From Bog-113 sp963752695 (lineage in GTDB: Bacteria > Acidobacteriota > Terriglobia > Bryobacterales > Bryobacteraceae): 64,000 nt of DNA. Positions 42,515-53,000 of the stretch are shown piece after piece. The stretch covers positions 744,001-808,000 of the forward strand of contig CAVVZB010000002.1 in the NCBI GenBank assembly GCA_963752695.1, written 5' to 3'. The position numbers and the translations under genes were made by a program. The notes under the pieces are model-generated. The model ran no database searches, was not told where the DNA came from, and saw nothing but the letters and a program-made list of their open reading frames with translations. How positions within the stretch are numbered: position 1 is the stretch's first letter; each line of letters opens with the position of its first letter.

Positions 42515-43333
42515 GTGTCTGAAACCAGCGTTTTGTGGCTGCGCGTGGCCGCCGGTCTCTATTCGATCGGTGTGCTTTACGCCATACTTACGCTTGTCCA
42601 ACAGCGCCAACATCTGTTTCGCATTGCGCTGGGTACCTTCGGGTTGGGAGGCGTGTTTCAGCTGGTGTCGATCGTGGACGAAGGCCTGGCGCTTGGCCAC
42701 TTTCCCGCCAGTAACATTTTCGAATCGCTATCGCTTTGCGCGTTCGCCGTCACCGCAATCTTTCTAATTACCAGTCGGCGCTATCCGCTCGAGAGCTTAA
42801 GCGCTTTCATTTTTCCGCTCGTGTTCATGATGACGGTCGCCGCCGGGTTGAGCACGCCAGTCGCCGGTTGGTCGAGCCCAGACCTTCGCAACGACTGGTT
42901 GATTGTCCACGTTGTCGCTGCTCTGCTGGCCTATGCCGCGCTCACGTTCACAGCGGTCGCCGCTCTGCTTTATCTTCTGCAGGAGCGCCAGCTCAAGACG
43001 AAGCATCCAACCAGTTGGACGCAGCGGCTTCCACCACTCGGCATGCTGGACGAAATCATCACACGCTCGATCGGAATCGGTTTCGCCTTCGTGACCGTAG
43101 GCATGCTGGCCGGCACCGTCTGGGCCTTTATCGAGTTTGGCACCCGATGGGTCACCAACCCAAGCATTGGCCTTTCGTTCGTTACTTGGGGCATTTATCT
43201 AGCGCTGGTTTTCTTTCGCGCCACTGCGGGATGGCGCGGACGGAAAGCTGCAGTCCTCGCGCTGATCGCCCTCTGCTGCTCGGCAATGACTTGGGCCGCG
43301 CACGCCCGTCTGGAGTACATGCTCACCCAATGA
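42515..43333 (+). CDS. CcsA/HemX-like cytochrome c biogenesis membrane protein
   Basis: GTG 42515 is the likely start: TAAACT (42502-42507) ends 7 nt before it; another in-frame GTG is at 42488. About 272 residues, eight or so membrane helices (VAAGLYSIGVLYAILTLV and others). The WGIYLALVFF and Trp/His-containing segments suit the CcsA/CcmC/HemX group. Position directly before hemA is the classic HemX arrangement. It may influence haem handling or GluTR levels. ATGA overlap (4 nt) couples it to hemA. Confidence 0.85.
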   Translation: MSETSVLWLRVAAGLYSIGVLYAILTLVQQRQHLFRIALGTFGLGGVFQLVSIVDEGLALGHFPASNIFESLSLCAFAVTAIFLITSRRYPLESLSAFIFPLVFMMTVAAGLSTPVAGWSSPDLRNDWLIVHVVAALLAYAALTFTAVAALLYLLQERQLKTKHPTSWTQRLPPLGMLDEIITRSIGIGFAFVTVGMLAGTVWAFIEFGTRWVTNPSIGLSFVTWGIYLALVFFRATAGWRGRKAAVLALIALCCSAMTWAAHARLEYMLTQ

Positions 43334-44604
43334 AGCTGCTGGTAGCTGGGGTGAGCCATAAGACCGCCGACGTCTCTGTCCGTGAGCGCCTCGCGATTCC
43401 GGATGCGGCACTCGCGGATGCGATTCGCGCTCTGAAGCGGATTCATGGTGTCGCCGAGGCCGTGGTCTTGTCCACTTGCAACCGAGTCGAGTTCACCATA
43501 GCCGCCGATGACGATTGCGACCCGTCAACCGCGATCTCCGAGTTTCTGCGCGCCCGTGGCCACTCGATTGACTCCTTCGGCCCACAGTTTTTCCGGTGCG
43601 AGCAGCGGGCGGCTATCGAGCATCTCTTCCGCGTGGCTTCGAGTCTCGATTCGATGGTGGTCGGCGAACCGCAGATTCTCGGGCAGTTGAAAGCGGCATT
43701 CACTGCAGCCAAGACAGAAGGCGCGGTCGGCGGGATTCTGGAATTGATCCTGAGCCGGGCATTCTTCGTCGCTAAGCGCGTTCGTACCGAAACCGGCATC
43801 GGGCATATGGCCGTGTCGGTTAGCTACGCAGCCGTGGAACTGGCCCGCAAGATCTTCGGATCGCTGGCCGGTAAGAAGATCATGATCGTCGGCGGTGGCA
43901 AAATGTCCCAGCTGGCGGCCCGGCACCTGCGCCGCAGCGGAGCGTCTCATCTGTTCGTTACCAATCGGACCCCCGAGCGCGCGTCCCAGTTGGCTGAGCT
44001 GTTTCAGGGCACCGCCGTCGATTACCTTCGCTTCACCGCGATGCTTCCCGAAGTGGACATCCTGATCGCTTCCAGCGCCGCTCCCCATTTCATTTTGAGC
44101 GTGGACGACATGCAACGCGTGATCGCAGCCCGCAAGAACCGGCCGATCTTCCTCATCGATATCGGGGTTCCGCGAAATATTCAGCCGGAAGTGAACAAGA
44201 TCGACAACGTGTTTCTCTATGACATCGACGACCTGCAGGGCGTGGTCAGCAGCAACCTGCGGGAGCGGGAGCGTGAGGCCGCTCACGCCGAGCAAATCGT
44301 GCAGCAGGAAGTGGATGCCACGATGGCCAAGTTGCGCGCGCAAGAGATCACGCCCACCATCGTGTCCCTGCAGGAGCAACTGGAGGAAATCCGCGAAGCC
44401 GAGCTTGCCCGCGCCAATCGCCGCCTCGGCGCGCTCACGCCAGAACAGCGCGAAGTGATCGATCTAATGACTCGTTCGATTGTGAATAAGATTGCTCACG
44501 GACCTATCTCGGAACTTCGTAAGCAGGCCGGAGATCCTGAAGGCGCGACCGTGATCAACGCAATCCGCCGCGTATTTCGACTGCGGGAGAATGCTTCGAA
44601 GTAG
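43330..44604 (+). CDS. hemA: Glutamyl-tRNA reductase
   Basis: 424 residues. MKLLVAGVSHKTADVSVRER, catalytic cysteine C50 in VLSTCNRVEF, EPQILGQLKAAFTAAKTEG, NADPH loop IMIVGGGKMSQLAARHLRRS and the C-terminal dimerisation helix. Reduces Glu-tRNA to glutamate-1-semialdehyde, the first step of the C5 tetrapyrrole route. The open frame extends far upstream (to 42736) but overlaps the preceding gene in another frame and is not coding there. Confidence 0.97.
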   Translation: MKLLVAGVSHKTADVSVRERLAIPDAALADAIRALKRIHGVAEAVVLSTCNRVEFTIAADDDCDPSTAISEFLRARGHSIDSFGPQFFRCEQRAAIEHLFRVASSLDSMVVGEPQILGQLKAAFTAAKTEGAVGGILELILSRAFFVAKRVRTETGIGHMAVSVSYAAVELARKIFGSLAGKKIMIVGGGKMSQLAARHLRRSGASHLFVTNRTPERASQLAELFQGTAVDYLRFTAMLPEVDILIASSAAPHFILSVDDMQRVIAARKNRPIFLIDIGVPRNIQPEVNKIDNVFLYDIDDLQGVVSSNLREREREAAHAEQIVQQEVDATMAKLRAQEITPTIVSLQEQLEEIREAELARANRRLGALTPEQREVIDLMTRSIVNKIAHGPISELRKQAGDPEGATVINAIRRVFRLRENASK

Positions 44605-44632
44605 TGTCTCATCTAAAACCTCTGGAGATGAA

Positions 44633-45550
44633 ATGTTAGTCATCGGCTCGCGCGGGTCGCAGTTGGCACTCTGGCAAGCCCACTACGTGCAACACCGTCT
44701 GGAATCCCGGGGCTTGGAGTGCCGCGTCCAAGTGATTCAAACCACCGGAGACCGCATTACGGACGTGCCGCTGAGCAGCGTCGGAACCAAGGGCCTGTTC
44801 ACTAAGGAGATCGAAGAAGCGCTGCTTGATAATTCGATCGACCTCGCCGTGCATAGCTTGAAGGACCTTCCGACCGAGCTCCCGAAAGGCTTGACGATCG
44901 CGGCCACGCCGCAGCGAGAGTTCGCCAACGACGTAATGGTGGGAAAGCCGCTGCGCAGTTTGAAGGCGGGCGAACGGGTCGGCACCAGCTCATTGCGCCG
45001 GTCCGCGCAATTGCGGCGGTATCGCCCGGACCTCAACGTGGAATCCATCCGCGGGAACATCGATACGCGTCTGCGCAAACTCGACGAAGGTCAATATGAC
45101 GCAATAGTTCTGGCCGCCGCCGGCCTCCGCCGCCTGGGATGGAACGACCGGGTTGCTGAAGTGCTCGCGCCGGAAGTTATGTGCCCGGCGGTCGGTCAAG
45201 GAACTCTCGCCATCGAGACCCGCACGGAAGGCAAAGGGTTCGAGGAGTGCGCACTTCTCGATCATCCGTGGACCCGCTTCTGCATTACCGCGGAACGCGC
45301 CGTGCTCTCCGCATTGGGGGGTGGCTGTCAGATTCCGATGGGAAGCTTCGCCACCATTGAAGGTCAAGAGATGCAGGTGACCGGCGTCGTGGTGACGCCG
45401 GATGGCAGCCGCTTAATTCGCGAACAGACCGAGGGCGATTACACGCAGCCGACCAAGCTCGGCAGGCTGGTCGGGGAACGTCTCATCGCCCGTGGCGCAC
45501 TCGATATGATCGGACCCGCGCTGAGCGGTCAGCGCGACAAAGACGTCTGA
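44633..45550 (+). CDS. hemC: Porphobilinogen deaminase (hydroxymethylbilane synthase)
   Basis: 305 residues from ATG 44633, with TCTGGAG nine nt before it; the in-frame start at 44591 would overlap hemA. VIGSRGSQLALWQAHYVQ, DLAVHSLKDLPTELPKGL, GTSSLRRSAQLRRYRPDL and the dipyrromethane cysteine C232 in GGGCQIPMG. Polymerises four porphobilinogen units. Ends one base before the next start. Confidence 0.97.
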   Translation: MLVIGSRGSQLALWQAHYVQHRLESRGLECRVQVIQTTGDRITDVPLSSVGTKGLFTKEIEEALLDNSIDLAVHSLKDLPTELPKGLTIAATPQREFANDVMVGKPLRSLKAGERVGTSSLRRSAQLRRYRPDLNVESIRGNIDTRLRKLDEGQYDAIVLAAAGLRRLGWNDRVAEVLAPEVMCPAVGQGTLAIETRTEGKGFEECALLDHPWTRFCITAERAVLSALGGGCQIPMGSFATIEGQEMQVTGVVVTPDGSRLIREQTEGDYTQPTKLGRLVGERLIARGALDMIGPALSGQRDKDV

Positions 45551-47025
45551 TGTCGGGTAAGGTCTACCTGGTCGGCGCGGGACCTGGCGATCCGGAGTTG
45601 CTGACCTTGAAAGGCAAGCGCGCTCTGGAGAAAGCCACGGTTGTGTTTTACGACAACCTTGCCCCAGAACAGCTCCTGCGGCTTGCTCCCGCCAACGCTG
45701 AGCGAGTCTACGTTGGCAAGAAGCGCGCAACCCATTCCTTTGCGCAAGACGAGATCAACGCGATGCTGATCGATCGTGCGCGTACCGGTCACACCGTTGT
45801 GCGCCTTAAGGGCGGCGATCCGTATCTGTTCGGCCGGGGTGGCGAGGAAGCCGAAGCCTTAGCATTCGCGCACATTCCCTTTGAGGTGGTTCCCGGCGTG
45901 ACCTCTCCCGCGGGCATCTCCGCCTATGCGGGCATTCCACTCACACACCGCTCTCATACTTCCGTGGTCAGCATCGTCACCGGCCACGAGAGCGATACGA
46001 TCGATTGGAATCGCGTGGGACAAGCCGAAACCCTCGTAGTGATGATGGGGCTTTCCAATTTCGAGCGGATCGCCAAGGGCATCATCGCTGGGGGCCGCTC
46101 ACCCGAGACACCCGCCGCGGCTATCCGTTGGGGCACGCGGCCGGATCAATGCGTCATCGAGGGCACTCTGGCGACGCTTCCGGCGTTGATACACGCTCGC
46201 GGGCTAAAGCCACCTGCCACGATCATCGTGGGCGAAGTGGTTCGGCTCCGGCAACAACTCGATTGGTTCGAGAAGCTTCCTTTGTTCGGCCAGCGCGTTG
46301 TGGTCACTCGTCCGCAAGGCCAGTCAGCCGAGATGATTCTGAAGCTGCGCGACCTGGGCGCACTTCCGATCGAGATTCCGGCTATCGAGATTCAGCCCGC
46401 TTTCGACTACGCTCCGCTTGATCGCGCCATCGCCCAGCTCCACGATTTCGATTTTCTGGTTTTCACCAGTGTCAATGGCGTCGGTGCTTTTTTCGATCGC
46501 CTGGATCGCTCATCGCGGGATCTGCGCGGCTTGCGAGCCAAGCTCGCGGCGATAGGCCCCGCGACTCGCGACGCCCTCAATGCCGCGCATCTCAAGGTCG
46601 ACATCATGGGAGACGAGTACGTCGCTGAGCGCCTTCTGGCAGCATTGGCCGGGCACGACCTTGCGGGGAAGCACATCCTCCTGGTTCGCGCCGCGGTAGC
46701 TCGCGACGTGCTGCCATCTGAGCTTGGTAGGGCTGGCGCGAGGGTCGAGGTGGTGGAAGCTTACCGAACCGTTGCTGCACCCGATATGGACGCGCGCCTT
46801 GCCGAACTCCGCAAGCAACCGCCGAATTGGATTTCCTTCACCAGCTCGTCCACCGTGGACAATTTCTGCCGTGCCGCAGACCCGGCCATTTTCACTCACG
46901 CCAAAGCTGCTTCAATTGGCCCTGTAACTTCGGCGACACTGCGGAGGCACGGCATTGAGCCCGCAGTGGAGGCCGCACGTTACACAGTAGACGGCCTAAT
47001 TGAATCTATACTCAACTCGCTATAA
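45550..47025 (+). CDS. Fused uroporphyrinogen-III C-methyltransferase / uroporphyrinogen-III synthase
   Basis: 491 residues, two enzymes. Residues about 1-250 are SUMT (CobA): KVYLVGAGPGDPELLTLKGK, VRLKGGDPYLFGRGGEEAEA and MGLSNFERIAKGI. Residues about 260-490 are HemD-like: QRVVVTRPQGQSAEMILKLR, FTSVNGVGAFFDRL, ISFTSSSTVDNF. The order couples synthesis of uroporphyrinogen III to methylation toward sirohaem and cobalamin. Such fusions are known in other bacteria. The haem branch must compete at this step. Confidence 0.94.
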   Translation: MSGKVYLVGAGPGDPELLTLKGKRALEKATVVFYDNLAPEQLLRLAPANAERVYVGKKRATHSFAQDEINAMLIDRARTGHTVVRLKGGDPYLFGRGGEEAEALAFAHIPFEVVPGVTSPAGISAYAGIPLTHRSHTSVVSIVTGHESDTIDWNRVGQAETLVVMMGLSNFERIAKGIIAGGRSPETPAAAIRWGTRPDQCVIEGTLATLPALIHARGLKPPATIIVGEVVRLRQQLDWFEKLPLFGQRVVVTRPQGQSAEMILKLRDLGALPIEIPAIEIQPAFDYAPLDRAIAQLHDFDFLVFTSVNGVGAFFDRLDRSSRDLRGLRAKLAAIGPATRDALNAAHLKVDIMGDEYVAERLLAALAGHDLAGKHILLVRAAVARDVLPSELGRAGARVEVVEAYRTVAAPDMDARLAELRKQPPNWISFTSSSTVDNFCRAADPAIFTHAKAASIGPVTSATLRRHGIEPAVEAARYTVDGLIESILNSL

Positions 47026-47032
47026 TTAAGGC

Positions 47033-47485
47033 GTGAAATCAGGGGTAGTATTCGCCATTGTTCTGGCCGCCATCCAGCTGTCTTGCGGTAATAAGATGCA
47101 GACACGCGAGGCGGTGGAAAAGGGCGTGTTGAAGGGTGTCGCCTCCCGAGGCATCAACGCCGACTCGATGGACGTTTCGGTGACCCATGTGGACTTTCAC
47201 GGCAAGCAGGCCGAAGCCGTGGTTTCCTTCGCGCCCAAGGGCGGCAAACTCACCGATGGCCTCACCATGCGTTACACGCTGGAGCAGCAAGGCAACGAGT
47301 GGGTGATTACCAAACGTTCCGGGATGAACCTCCAGCAGCATTCCGGCGGCATGCAGCCCGCGCCATCCGTGATGGACCAGAACTCCGGAGCTGTGGAACC
47401 AATGCCGAACGCCATCCCCGGCGCTGCCCCGTCGTCGCGACCGCTGCCGCCCGGACACCCCCCGCTTAACGGAACCAGTAAGTGA
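47033..47485 (+). CDS. Hypothetical lipoprotein-like protein
   Basis: 150 residues, GTG start. N-terminal hydrophobic stretch and cysteine (VVFAIVLAAIQLSC; lipobox imperfect because position -3 is Gln), then a compact domain with VTHVDFHGKQAEAVVSFAPK and MRYTLEQQGNEWVITKRSG, and a Pro-rich tail. Sits in the haem gene run, 7 nt after cobA-hemD, and overlaps the next gene by 4 nt. Function unknown; probably anchored to a membrane. Confidence 0.68.
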   Translation: MKSGVVFAIVLAAIQLSCGNKMQTREAVEKGVLKGVASRGINADSMDVSVTHVDFHGKQAEAVVSFAPKGGKLTDGLTMRYTLEQQGNEWVITKRSGMNLQQHSGGMQPAPSVMDQNSGAVEPMPNAIPGAAPSSRPLPPGHPPLNGTSK

Positions 47486-48645
47486 AAACGGTTGCAGTCC
47501 TGGGTGGCGGTCCGGCGGGAGCATTTGCAGCCGAGCAACTTGCCGCGCATGGAATCCGTACCATCGTCTTCGATGAGAAACTTGCCTGGGAGAAGCCCTG
47601 TGGTGGCGGCCTTACATACAAAGCCTATCACCAATACCCGTTTCTAATCGATAATGAGACGCCTAAAAAGCGCATACACGAGACGGTGCTTGCCTCGCCC
47701 GAAGCTGGTTCGGTCAGCCTGAGACTGCAGACTCCGCTGCTGATTTACTCGCGCCTGCATTTGAACGAACTGCTTCTTTCGCGCGCCATTCGCGCCGGCG
47801 CTGAAATAGAGAAAACGCGCGTGACTGGGATTACGCGGGAAGCCGAAAGCTGGCGCGTGATCACTAAAGCTGGCACGGTTGACGCCGATTACTGCATCGT
47901 CGCGACGGGCGCGCGGAATGCGCTGCGGGATGTAGGAACGCAACTGTCAGCGCAAGACACCATGGTGGCGCTCGGCTATTACGTGCCCGGAGAACGGGAG
48001 AGAATCGACATTCAATTCCTGGCCGAACTCGAAGGCTACATCTGGGTGTTTCCCCGTTGCGGTCATCTTTCGGTTGGAATTTGCGGAAAAGGAAACTCGG
48101 CCGGGGAACTGCGACGCCGCCTGGAAAGTTACATGGATCAGCAAGGCATTCAACGCGAGGGGGCCACTTTTTATAGCCACTTACTGCCCAGTCTGGAAAC
48201 CGCAGCGTGGAAACAGAATCGGGTGGCGGGTCCGGGCTGGATGGCGGTAGGCGATGCCGCGGGACTAGTCGATCCGATCACCGGCGAAGGCCTGTACTAC
48301 GCCATCCGTTCCGCCGACCTGGCAGCTCAATCGCTGGCCGAGGGCTTCCAAGATCCGGGCGGATGCTCGCTGGCTTACCGGCGCCGCTTGAACCGCGACT
48401 TCGCGCGCGATTTGGAGGCCGGCTCGCAACTGGCGAAGCGAGTATTCCGCGGCAGGTTTCTTTTCGGCGCGATTCCTAATCGCATGGTTCAATTCACGAG
48501 ACGCAGCCCGCGCTTCACCTCTACCATGCAGGATCTGTTCGCCGGTACTCAGAGCTACCTTACATTGAAGCGCCGCTTGCTCACCAACCTGCATGCCAGT
48601 CTGTTTGAAATTGCCAGCAGCTGGGCCTTTTCCTTCCACGAATGA
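47482..48645 (+). CDS. Geranylgeranyl-reductase-like FAD-dependent oxidoreductase
   Basis: 387 residues. FAD Rossmann start TVAVLGGGPAGAFAAEQLAA, the family motif KPCGGGLTYKAY, and GWMAVGDAAGLVDPITGEGL with FAD contacts. This is the geranylgeranyl reductase/DGGGP-reductase superfamily, which reduces isoprenoid double bonds (chlorophyll side chain, archaeal lipids) or related substrates. Overlap of 4 nt with both neighbours ties it to the haem cluster; here it may modify a tetrapyrrole side chain or quinone, by inference only. Confidence 0.86.
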   Translation: MKTVAVLGGGPAGAFAAEQLAAHGIRTIVFDEKLAWEKPCGGGLTYKAYHQYPFLIDNETPKKRIHETVLASPEAGSVSLRLQTPLLIYSRLHLNELLLSRAIRAGAEIEKTRVTGITREAESWRVITKAGTVDADYCIVATGARNALRDVGTQLSAQDTMVALGYYVPGERERIDIQFLAELEGYIWVFPRCGHLSVGICGKGNSAGELRRRLESYMDQQGIQREGATFYSHLLPSLETAAWKQNRVAGPGWMAVGDAAGLVDPITGEGLYYAIRSADLAAQSLAEGFQDPGGCSLAYRRRLNRDFARDLEAGSQLAKRVFRGRFLFGAIPNRMVQFTRRSPRFTSTMQDLFAGTQSYLTLKRRLLTNLHASLFEIASSWAFSFHE

Positions 48646-49921
48646 ATACTACGCGATCCAAAGAGCTATTCGAACGCGCCCAGAGAACGATTCCTGGGGG
48701 CGTCAACTCGCCCGTCCGCGCTTTTCGAGGGGTAGGCGGGACTCCCCGATTCATTGGCCGTGGCCAAGGCTCACGGATCTATGACGCCGATGGGAACGAG
48801 TACATCGACTACATCGGTAGCTGGGGTCCGCTGCTGCTGGGCCATCGCTTCCCTCCGGTGCTCGCTGCGCTCGAAGAAGCCGATGGGGCGGGGCACCAGT
48901 TTCGGCGCACCCACCTCGCAAGAGATCGACCTCGCGGAACTGATTTGCGAACTGGTGCCGTCAGTCGAGATGGTGCGCCTGGTGAACTCCGGCACTGAAG
49001 CCACCATGAGCGCGCTCCGGGTGGCCCGGGGCTTCACCGGGCGCGACCTTACGATCAAGTTCGAGGGCTGCTATCACGGGCACGTCGACTCCTTGCTGGT
49101 GAAAGCGGGTTCAGGCGTTGCCACGCTCGGCCTTCCAGATTCGCCTGGCGTGCCACGCGGCTTCAGCGACACCACGATTGCGGTGCCGTTCAACGATGCG
49201 CAAGCCGTAGCTGACGCTTTCGAGCACAACCCAGGAAAGGTCGCGGCGCTGATCGTTGAGCCGGTTTGCGGAAACATGGGCTGCGTGCTCCCCAATCCGG
49301 GTTTTCTACAGGCGCTTCGCGACCTCACCCGTCAGCATGGAGCGCTCCTCATCTTCGACGAAGTGATGACGGGCTTCCGGCTCTCCATTGGCGGGGCTCA
49401 GCAACTATACGGCATTCAACCGGACCTGACCACCCTCGGCAAAGTGATCGGCGGCGGACTACCGATAGCGGCGTATGGCGGCCGCAAAGATATCATGAGC
49501 CACGTCGCGCCGAGCGGCCCGATTTATCAAGCGGGCACGCTCTCCGGGAACCCACTGGCGGTCGCCGCAGGACTGGCCATGTTGCGCCATCTTCGCGCGC
49601 ATCCGGAAGTGTACAGCCATCTGGAAACCATTACTGCCAGCCTGGCGGTCGCGGCTCCCGAAGGGACTAACCACAAATCGCGAGGGATCGATGATGACCT
49701 GGTTCTTCCACTATCGACCGGTGTTCGACTACACGACGGCTTCAGCTAGTGACCGGCGAAGGTTTGGCGTGTTCTTTCATGCCATGCTCGATCGCGGGAT
49801 CTACCTGCCGCCTTCGCAATTCGAGGCGTTATTCGTTTCTGCCGCCCACACGGAAGAAGACATTTCGCGCACGGTGGCTGCGGCTCGCGAGTCTTTCGCG
49901 ATCGCGTTCGATCGCGGCTAG
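48642..49921 (+). pseudogene. hemL: Glutamate-1-semialdehyde 2,1-aminomutase, broken by two frame changes
   Basis: Three frames together give a nearly complete HemL. Frame 1 from ATG 48642: RAQRTIPGGVNSPVRAFRGV to AALEEAD. Frame 2 from about 48889: RGTSFGAPTSQEIDLAELIC, FEGCYHGHVDSLLVKAGSGV, FDEVMTGFRL and PLP-lysine segment LGKVIGGGLPIAAYGG. Frame 3 from about 49661: GLTTNREGSMMTWFF, PPSQFEALFVSAAHTEEDIS, ending at 49921. Removing one G from the GGGG at 48885-48888 restores D-G-R-G-T-S-F; another extra base is needed between about 49642 and 49660. All active-site parts are present. Homopolymer errors are likelier than loss of an essential gene, given intact hemA. Confidence 0.8.
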
Positions 49922-49936
49922 TTTCATTTCAGTTAC

Positions 49937-49962
49937 AAGCCGTTTAAAGTTTCGACGGCTTT
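49937..49962 (+). terminator. Probable terminator after hemL
   Basis: Perfect 7-bp arms AAGCCGT (49937-49943) and ACGGCTT (49955-49961), 11-nt loop, followed by T-rich TTCTGATTT. It is 16 nt past the hemL stop and before the promoter of the TonB-type receptor. Confidence 0.55.
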
Positions 49963-50027
49963 CTGATTTCGACCCAAAGTAGGCCGACTTGCACCCGCAC
50001 CGGGATGATTAACTCATTGGTATCAGC

Positions 50028-50033
50028 TAGAAT
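50028..50033 (+). promoter_or_regulatory. Probable -10 element of the large TonB-type receptor gene
   Basis: TAGAAT, 32 nt before the TTG start; the implied leader carries AGAGGGG as the ribosome-binding site. A -35 at proper spacing is not obvious. Confidence 0.4.
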
Positions 50034-50065
50034 TCTGAGAACAATCTCTTCAGAGGGGAATCCAG

Positions 50066-53000
50066 TTGACTCGCTTTTTCAGACAATTTTCAGTTTTACT
50101 TAGCCTAGTTTTGGGTGCGAATCTTGCGCTCGTTCCCGCTAATGCGCAGCAAGTTTTGGGGGCGATTACCGGAACTGTTAAAGACCCTTCCGGCAGCATC
50201 GTACCAGACGTCGCGGTTCGCGTACGCAACACAGCCACGAATCTGACCATCAACGAACAGACTAAGTCCAACGGACTGTATCTAATCACGAACCTTCCAA
50301 TCGGCAACTACGAGGTGACATTCAGCAAGCCGGGCTTTGCAACCGAGGCGCACACGCAGGTACTGGTCCAGGGTGACCGGACGGCGACTGTAGATGGTGC
50401 TCTCCAGGTTGGCACGGCAGCCACTACGGTCGAGGTTGCTGGAACCCCGCTTCGCAATCAGGTAGACACCACGAATGGGTACATCGTCGATGAACTAACT
50501 ATCAGCCGCACACCGCTAGGGACGGGAAGCTTTACACAGCTGGCGATTTTGAGCCCTGGTGTCAGTGCCGACTTCCTCAACGGCTCCGGGACTAATGCGG
50601 GTTTAGGTAACCAGAGTATTTTCGCTAACGGCCAACGGGACTCAAGTAATAGCTTCTCGGTAAACGGCATCGGAACGAATAACCTCTTCAACGGTAAGTC
50701 CTCCAGCCAAGTGTCGGCGAACCGTTTCGTCCTGAACACCGGTGAGAGCTTCGGCAGCGGCGGTGAGATTCAGACCAGCGGCTCGGTCTACAGCGCGATC
50801 GGTCAATCCTTGCCAACACCCGCGCCGGAGTCGCTGCAGGAAATCCGGGTGGATACGTCGATGTACGATGCCAGCCAGGGTGCAAACAGCGGCGCGCACA
50901 TCGGACTTACGACGAAGTCCGGAACTAACGGTTACCACGGCCAGCTGTACGAGTATTTCCAGAACAACGATTTAAACGCAGCACCCCCGTTCCGCAACTC
51001 CGATCCGGCTATTCCTGCCGGCGATAAAGTGCCGCGACTGGATCGTAATCAGTTCGGGGCCACGTTCGGCGGTCCAATCATCAAAGACAAACTCTTTTTC
51101 TTTACGGCTTACCAAGGCGCGCGCGTGTTGGATCAACTGAATGCCACCCAGCAAATCACAGTGCCGCAGTTCCTGACCGATGACCGGAGCCCGGCTGGCC
51201 TGGTCGCTGCAGTGAACGCGAGTTTCCCGTCGAATACACCGATCACCGTGGGTCAAGTCGATCCGGTAGCTTTGAAGATTCTGCAAACAAAAGCGCCCGG
51301 CGGGAACTACCTGATTCCGAGCGCGACGTTGAGCCAGGATCAGGCAAATTCACTTGGCTATAACGCCCTGGTGCAGGGCCCCTCGGCTACATCGGTAGTG
51401 GATCAGGGTAGCGCGAATGTCGATTACGTGGTAAGTAACGCGGACCGGCTCTCGGTGAAGTACTATATTCAGAATAATCCCACGACCAATCCTTTTTCCG
51501 CGCAATCGAACGGCTTAGGCTTCCCCCAGGTTCTGGAAAGCGGGGCGCATGTGGGCTCGATCGATAACACGGTTGTTCTTACTCCACACCTGACCTGGGA
51601 GCAGAAAGCCGGGTTCGTTCGTGAGCGAGCTTTTGCGAGCACCAGCCAATTTCTCTCGCCGTCAAGTGTTGGCATCAACGTATTCGGGTCGACTAAGTTT
51701 CCCGGAATATCCATCAATACCGCCGACGAGAACCTAGGAAACGGCTATAGCTTTGGCCCGTCATCTAACTTCGCGAACGCCGGTTTCTTTCAGAACGACT
51801 GGTCCTACTCGACCAATGTCGGCTGGCAGGTTGGCCGCCATAACATCACAGCGGGTTTCAGCTGGGACTACATTCAAATGAATGTAATCAACCAAAATAA
51901 CCAGGTTGCTCAACTGAATTTCAGTGACTTTTCAAGCTTCCTTACTGGAAACGTGCGTCCCGGAATTAACTCCGTCTATTTCGCCGGCACCAGCAACCGC
52001 TACTATCGCTCCAACACGGCGGGTGCCTTCGTGAACGACAACTACCGGATCGCCAGTAACCTGACGCTGACCTTGGGCCTGCGGTACGACTACGATGGCC
52101 CGCTCACGGAGAAGTACGGCAACCTGACTAACTTCCGCGGCAACACCTATTCGTACGACGCGGCCAATGACGTGATCACGAATTCCGGCCTCGTCTTTGC
52201 AGGCAACAACAAACAGTTTCATACGCCGGGTGTGAGCGATTCCACGCTGAACGCCAATCAATGGGGATTCGCGCCACGCATCGGATTAGCATGGAGCCCC
52301 ACGACAAAGTTGACGGTCCGCTCCGGTTTCGGCATGTACTATGACCGCGGCGAGTTCTTTTCGGAACTCTCGCCAAGCGCGGGTGGCGGCTTTAACGGTC
52401 CGTTCGGTGTGACTTTACAACCTCCCTTCGTGGTGCCTGACGTGGCTCAATCCGGCGCGACATTTAGCAGTCCTTTCGGATCGAGCGTCCCGGCTCTGCC
52501 GCCTGCCAACGCGGCTGCTTTTCAGGCGATCCTGCCTAACATTGCCGCGCTGACTTCAGGTAATTTCCCGGCGGGCAATCAGTTCGGCCCGTATCTATTC
52601 GGCGGCTACGATCCAGCGAATAAGCTTCCATACTCGTTGAACTGGACCCTTGACCTGCAATACCAGCCTGTTAACAATCTACTGTTTGACTTAAGCTATG
52701 TCGGCAACCACGGTGTGCATCAGGTATTGCCGATTCCATTTAACCAGCCAGGAATCGCCACGCCGCAGCACCCGATCAACGGCCAGATTTACTCGTATGG
52801 TTTCAACGCGCGCTCACCGGTGCTTCCCGACGGAAGCGGCGGCAACGTGTCTATCTACGAGCCTATCATGTCCACCACCGGTGGGAACACCGATCTTCGG
52901 GTTCCTTACATCGGTTACAGCCCGAATTCGGTGTTCTATGAAGCGGAAGGAACGGCCCATTACAACGCGCTTCAGTTCCAGGTTCGGAAGCGGCTTTCGT

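Noticed and set aside
42736..43329. Long open frame upstream of hemA (622-residue reading)
   Set aside because: It runs in another frame through the ccsA/hemX-like gene, has arginine-rich, non-biological composition, and HemA homology begins at 43330.
43525..44379. 284-residue antisense frame opposite hemA
   Set aside because: His/Asp-rich shadow without motifs, entirely opposite a clear HemA.
48880..48892. Programmed frameshift in hemL
   Set aside because: No slippery A- or T-run with a stimulatory structure; a G-run indel is the simpler explanation, and the second frame change lacks any such signal.
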